Below are positions 60,301-64,000 of a DNA stretch of 64,000 nt, one piece after another. Each line of letters begins with the position of its first letter. Within the stretch, counting starts at the first letter, position 1. The position numbers and the translations under genes are program-made. The DNA is from Bog-473 sp963788585 (GTDB lineage Bacteria; Actinomycetota; Acidimicrobiia; Acidimicrobiales; RAAP-2). The DNA lies in NCBI GenBank assembly GCA_963788585.1, contig CAWBHA010000006.1, forward strand, positions 186,001 to 250,000, given 5' to 3'. Under the pieces are notes generated by a model that was given only the letters and a program-made list of their open reading frames with translations, made no database searches and was not told the DNA's origin.

Positions 60301-63177
60301 TCAGAAGCCGAAGCCGGCGATGATGTCGCCGTTGAGGGCCTTGCCGGCCATGCTCCCCAGCCAGGGCGCGTTGCCGTAGGCGAACACGTCTCCTCTGTTC
60401 GAAGCGACCCAGTAGCCCTGGCCGTCGGCGGTCGGGAACATGGCGTTCGCCGGGTTGAACGCGTTGACGTACCCGGCCGGGAACCCGAAGTTGACGGCGT
60501 CGCCGTAGTTCGCCACGACGCCGTTGGCGTACAGGAGCCAGTAGCCCGATCCGTCCGGCGTGGCCACGGCGTTGACCACGGGCACCGATTGCGTCCCCGG
60601 GGCGCCGTAGAACGGCGCGTCGCCGAACGTGTACACGCCGCCCGTGTTGGTGACGAGCCAGTACCCGTTCCCCGTGTGGTCCGGCATGACCGCCACCGCG
60701 GTCCCGGCGCACCCGCCGATGCCGGGGCACGACCCCTCGAACTGCGCGTCACCGAAGGCGAAGACCCCACCGTCGGACGCGACCATGAAGTACCCGCGCC
60801 GGTTGATGGAGGGGACCATCCCGACGATCGGGGCGTCCAGGCTGTTCGGCTGGCCCGAACCGGCCGGGTGGATCCCGAGGCCCGGGACGGAGCCGTAGAA
60901 GCCGGCGTCGCCGAAGCTGAAGATGCCGCCGTCGGACGCCACCAGCCAGTACCCGTCACGGGTGATGGTGGGGGTGATCCCGACCACCGGGCGCTGGAGC
61001 GGGACGCCGCCCATGGAGCCGTGGAACGCGGCCGCCCCGAAGGAGAAGATGCCGCCGTCGGATCCGACGAGCCAGTACCCGCGCGGCGCCGGGCCGACCT
61101 GGAACGTCTGCGGCACGCCGGTCGCGCCCTGGTAGTCCACGCCCGGCCCGACACTGGCCGTGACCGAGCAGGCGCCCGTGGTCAGGAACAGGACGGTCAG
61201 GCCGTCGGGCTCGACACCGCACACACCGGGGGTGTTCGAGGCGACGGAGGTCGAGCCGTCGCCGTTCGTGGCCACAACCGCGGTGAACCCGGCGAACTCG
61301 ACCGCGGCGCTGGGAATGTTGGTGACGGTCGGGGTGGAGGGCGGGGCGGGACCGACGGTGAAGGACTGCGGGCCGCCGCTGGCGGCGAGGTAGTTCGTCC
61401 CCGCTGCGACCTGCGCCGTCAGGGAGCAGGTGCCCACGCCGACGTAGCTGACGCTCAGGTTGCCCGAGACCGTGCAGACGGCGGTCGAGTTGGAGGTGAC
61501 GTACTCGACGCCGTTGTCGTCGGTGTTCGTCCCCTTCACCGCGGCAGCGAACCCGGCGCCGAAGAACGCGCCGCTCGTCGGGAGGTTGCCGATGGTCGGC
61601 GCAGTCGGCGTGGCCTTGCCCACGCTGGCGGTCGTGTCCGAGCCCGAACCGCCGTCGTAGGCGGTGTCGCCGCCGTAGCTGGCGATGGCCGAGTAGGTGC
61701 CCGCGCTGGCGTCGCTGACCGTGCAGGTGCCCTCGCCGCCGGCGGTGAGCGTCGACGGGGCGCACGCCACCGTGCTCGGCCCGCTGACCGACCAGGTGAC
61801 GCTGCCGCTCGGCGTCCCTGCCCCACCCGTGACGGTCGCGGTGAACGTGAACGAGCCCTTGTAGACCACGCCCGCGGCGTCGTCGGTCACCGCGGTCGTC
61901 GAGGCTGCCTTGCCCACGGAGGCGCTCGGGTCCGAACCGGAACCGCCGTGGTAGTTCCTGTCGCCGGCGTAGGTGGCGGTGGCCGAGTAGGTGCCGACCT
62001 TGGCGTCGCTGACCGTGCAGGTGCCGTCCCCGCTGCCGTCGAGGGTCGATGGAGGGCAGCTGACCGTGGTCGGCCCGCTGACCGACCAGGTGACGGTGCC
62101 GGTCGGCGTCCCGGCCGAGCCCGAGACGGTGGCGGTGAAGGTGAACCTGCCGCCCGCCACCACGCCCCCGGCGTCGTCGCTCACCATGGTCGATGACGCG
62201 GCCTTGGCCACCGTGGCGGTCGTGTCCGAGCCCGAACCCCCGGCGTAGTTGGCGTCACCGCTGTAGGTGGCGGTGGCCGAGTAGGTGCCCGCGCCGGCGT
62301 CGCTGACCGTGCAGGTGCCGTCCCCGCTGCCGTCGAGGGTCGATGGAGGGCAGGTGACCGTGGTCGGTCCGCTGACCAGCCAGGTGACGGTGCCGGTCGG
62401 CGTGCCGGCCGAGCCCGAGACGGTGGCGGTGAAGGTGAAGCTGCCGCCCGCCACCACGCCCGAGGCGTCGTCACCCACCATGGTCGATGACGCGGCCTTG
62501 CCGACGCCGGCGGTCGTGTCCGATCCCACGCCGGGGTCGTAGTTGGCGTCACCGCTGTAGATGGCGGTGGCCGAGTAGGTGCCCGCGCCGGCGTCGCTGA
62601 CCGTGCAGGTGCCGTCCCCGCTGCCGTCGAGGGTCGACGGAGGGCAGGTGACCGTGGTCGGTCCGCTGACCAGCCAGGTGACGGTGCCGGTCGGCGTGCC
62701 GGCCGAGCCCGAGACGGTGGCGGTGAAGGTGAAGCTGCCGCCCGCCACCACGCCCGAGGCGTCGTCACCCACCATGGTCGATGACGCGGCCTTGCCGACG
62801 CCGGCGGTCGTGTCCGATCCCACGCCGGGGTCGTAGTTGACGTCGCCGCTGTAGGTGGCGGTGGCCGAGTAGGTGCCTGCGCTGGCGTCGCTGACCGTGC
62901 AGGTGCCGTCCCCGCTGCCGTCGAGGGTCGAGGGGTCGCAGGTGACCGCGCTCGGCCCGGTGACCAGCCAGACGACGGTGCCCGTGGGCGTCCCGGCCGA
63001 ACCCGAGACGGCCACGGTGAAGGTGAAGCTGCCGCCGGCCACCACACCCGTGGCGTCGTCGCCCACCATGATCGTCGGGGTCGCCCCGGCCGCCCCGGCC
63101 AGCCCCCCGGCGGGGCCGAGCGCCAGTGCGCAGACGACCACAGCGGCCAGGGCGGCGAACCAGGGCCACCGCTTCAT
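60301..63177 (-). CDS. Large secreted Ig-repeat protein with GYWLV-type C-terminal repeats
   Basis: 958 residues. A signal peptide (MKRWPWFAALAAVVVCALAL) leads to five Ig-like modules of about 98 residues (~33-523), each with DDASGVVAGGSFTFTATVSG and DGTCTVSDAGAGTYSATATY. Two diverged modules follow (~523-695), then six repeats of the GYWLVxSDGGIFSFGxAxFxGS type (~700-958), predicted to form a beta-propeller-like or beta-strand array. Such proteins are typical of Acidimicrobiia cell surfaces in my experience. No LPXTG-type or transmembrane anchor is seen. Confidence 0.88.
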   Translation of the reverse strand: MKRWPWFAALAAVVVCALALGPAGGLAGAAGATPTIMVGDDATGVVAGGSFTFTVAVSGSAGTPTGTVVWLVTGPSAVTCDPSTLDGSGDGTCTVSDASAGTYSATATYSGDVNYDPGVGSDTTAGVGKAASSTMVGDDASGVVAGGSFTFTATVSGSAGTPTGTVTWLVSGPTTVTCPPSTLDGSGDGTCTVSDAGAGTYSATAIYSGDANYDPGVGSDTTAGVGKAASSTMVGDDASGVVAGGSFTFTATVSGSAGTPTGTVTWLVSGPTTVTCPPSTLDGSGDGTCTVSDAGAGTYSATATYSGDANYAGGSGSDTTATVAKAASSTMVSDDAGGVVAGGRFTFTATVSGSAGTPTGTVTWSVSGPTTVSCPPSTLDGSGDGTCTVSDAKVGTYSATATYAGDRNYHGGSGSDPSASVGKAASTTAVTDDAAGVVYKGSFTFTATVTGGAGTPSGSVTWSVSGPSTVACAPSTLTAGGEGTCTVSDASAGTYSAIASYGGDTAYDGGSGSDTTASVGKATPTAPTIGNLPTSGAFFGAGFAAAVKGTNTDDNGVEYVTSNSTAVCTVSGNLSVSYVGVGTCSLTAQVAAGTNYLAASGGPQSFTVGPAPPSTPTVTNIPSAAVEFAGFTAVVATNGDGSTSVASNTPGVCGVEPDGLTVLFLTTGACSVTASVGPGVDYQGATGVPQTFQVGPAPRGYWLVGSDGGIFSFGAAAFHGSMGGVPLQRPVVGITPTITRDGYWLVASDGGIFSFGDAGFYGSVPGLGIHPAGSGQPNSLDAPIVGMVPSINRRGYFMVASDGGVFAFGDAQFEGSCPGIGGCAGTAVAVMPDHTGNGYWLVTNTGGVYTFGDAPFYGAPGTQSVPVVNAVATPDGSGYWLLYANGVVANYGDAVNFGFPAGYVNAFNPANAMFPTADGQGYWVASNRGDVFAYGNAPWLGSMAGKALNGDIIAGFGF
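61570..63110. repeat. Near-identical 294-bp tandem repeats in the surface-protein gene
   Basis: Repeat units spaced exactly 294 bases (for example 62285 and 62579) encode the Ig-like modules. Units 2 and 3 of the protein are almost base-identical, the others diverge gradually outwards, which points to recent duplication and possible unit gain or loss. Short-read assembly here is unreliable. Confidence 0.85.
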
Positions 63178-63467
63178 CCGTCGTCTCCCGGCGGTCCATC
63201 GCCGCCAGAGGGCGCGGCGGGCACGGGCGCGGCGTCTGGGAATTCGACCGCGCCCCGCTGCGTTGCGTTCATTCGCCTCCCGCCCTCATCGAACCCCCAG
63301 GATCCCTCCGGGGCTCCGTAAACCTACCGGCCTGGGCCTAGCCGTTCCCGGCGCGACGGCCCCGGACGCCGCGGGCTGCCGGTGCGTCGCCAATCGGCGG
63401 CAGCCTACGGCCAGCTTCCAGGGGGAAGCTCCTTGGTGCCGCCGGAGCACACTCCCTGCAAGACAGT
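63178..63467. promoter_or_regulatory. Divergent promoter region between the surface protein and the YceI-like gene
   Basis: 290 bases with no gene. No clear -35/-10 pair is visible for either direction. An imperfect GC-rich hairpin (GGCGGCAGCC region near 63395-63410) is possible. Confidence 0.3.
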
Positions 63468-64000
63468 ATGAACGGCATGCGAACTCGACGGCGGCGCAGG
63501 CTGCTCTGGGTGGTGGCCGGCGTCGTCGCGGTGGTGGTGATCGGCGCCGTGGCTGGTCCCTACATCTACATCCACTTCATCGAGGGACCGGCTCCGACCA
63601 AGCTCGAGCTCCCGGCGAGCAGGGAGACGACCTCGACGAGCGGACGGACGGGCGCGCCGGCCAGCACGGGATCCGACGTCTCGGGCACCTGGAACGCCGG
63701 GCCCGGCTCGCTCGCCGGCTACCGGGTCCAGGAGGTGCTGCTCGGGCAGAGCGCGACCGCGGTCGGGCGGACCAGCAAGATCTGGGGCTCGCTCACCATC
63801 GACGGCGCCACGGTCACGGCCGGCGCGTTCAACGTGGACATGGCGAGCGTTGTCAGCGACCAGAGCCAGCGGAACGCGCGCTTCGACGGCCCGATCATGG
63901 ACGTCAGCCAGTTCCCCACCGCGACCTTGACGCTCACCTCGCCCATCAGCCTCGGCGTGGTCCCCGCCGTCGGCCGCATCGCGCACTATCGGGCCACCGC
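63468..64000 (+). CDS. YceI-like protein with N-terminal membrane anchor (partial)
   Basis: ATG 63468; runs off the window after about 177 residues. RTRRRRRLLWVVAGVVAVVV is a membrane anchor, then a Thr/Ser linker, then SGTWNAGPGSLAGYRVQEVL, ATAVGRTSKIWGSLTIDGAT and VTAGAFNVDMASVVSDQSQR, with a later FPTATLTLTSPI. This lipocalin-like YceI domain binds isoprenoid or other lipids in known members. The C-terminal strands lie beyond the edge. Confidence 0.85.
   Translation, partial: MNGMRTRRRRRLLWVVAGVVAVVVIGAVAGPYIYIHFIEGPAPTKLELPASRETTSTSGRTGAPASTGSDVSGTWNAGPGSLAGYRVQEVLLGQSATAVGRTSKIWGSLTIDGATVTAGAFNVDMASVVSDQSQRNARFDGPIMDVSQFPTATLTLTSPISLGVVPAVGRIAHYRAT

Noticed and set aside
61570..63110. 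Regular repeats considered as CRISPR
   Set aside because: The unit is 294 bp and codes Ig-like modules; there are no short repeats with unique spacers and no cas genes.

Overview
The window is high-GC actinobacterial DNA. Evidence: many GTG starts, WhiB-type sequences, a gene order around tlyA, nadK, recN, pyrG, NUDIX, xerD, scpA, scpB and der that, from memory, matches the Mycobacterium tuberculosis Rv1692-Rv1713 neighbourhood, and a large secreted protein ending in GYWLV-type aromatic/glycine repeats. Those repeats, together with an AroA-Cmk fusion, make class Acidimicrobiia my best guess; this is an inference, since no rRNA lies in the window.

The window has two parts. Positions 1 to about 25,500 are an accessory zone: sparse genes, wide non-coding stretches, transposase remnants (IS30, IS481, IS3 and IS110 types), decayed Ig-like surface-protein genes, a tyrosine recombinase next to tRNA-Pro(GGG), and several families repeated within the zone. 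Intact genes here include a universal stress protein, PilZ protein, beta-helix exoprotein, APC permease, PRC-barrel protein, MFS transporter, methyltransferase, VOC protein, GNAT acetyltransferase and an autoregulated TetR regulator. The repeated families are (i) a divergent pair made of a WhiB-like gene and a 76-residue Cys/His-rich protein, (ii) a 120-140 residue protein of unknown function, and (iii) a 135-nt non-coding element ending in a strong hairpin.

Positions 25,600 to 31,150 form a transition with an FkbM methyltransferase, HAD hydrolase, frameshifted GAF-GGDEF protein, alpha/beta hydrolase and secreted phosphoesterase. From about 31,200 to 54,500 the DNA is dense core genome: der, a DUF512 radical-SAM protein, ispH, lipid and aromatic amino-acid genes (plsC, aroA-cmk, tyrA, aroH), rluB, scpB, scpA, trpS, a site-2 protease, a DksA/TraR-like protein, xerD, NUDIX, pyrG, recN, nadK, tlyA, a phasin-like protein and a HAD phosphatase. 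From 54,500 to the end come a broken PH-like gene, a CBS protein, a three-gene 2-oxoacid dehydrogenase operon (E1alpha, E1beta, E2), Ku, a giant Ig-repeat secreted protein and a partial YceI-like gene.

Many clear genes, including recN, xerD, ku and the site-2 protease, carry single-base frameshifts. Either the assembly contains indel errors or the genome is decaying, so 'pseudogene' here means 'broken as given'. The most unusual signal is the duplicated whiB/Cys-His module at 15.1-15.7 kb and 21.25-22.0 kb. Its shared intergenic region is almost identical between copies while both flanking coding regions have diverged, and 3'-tail fragments of the small gene recur at three more sites.
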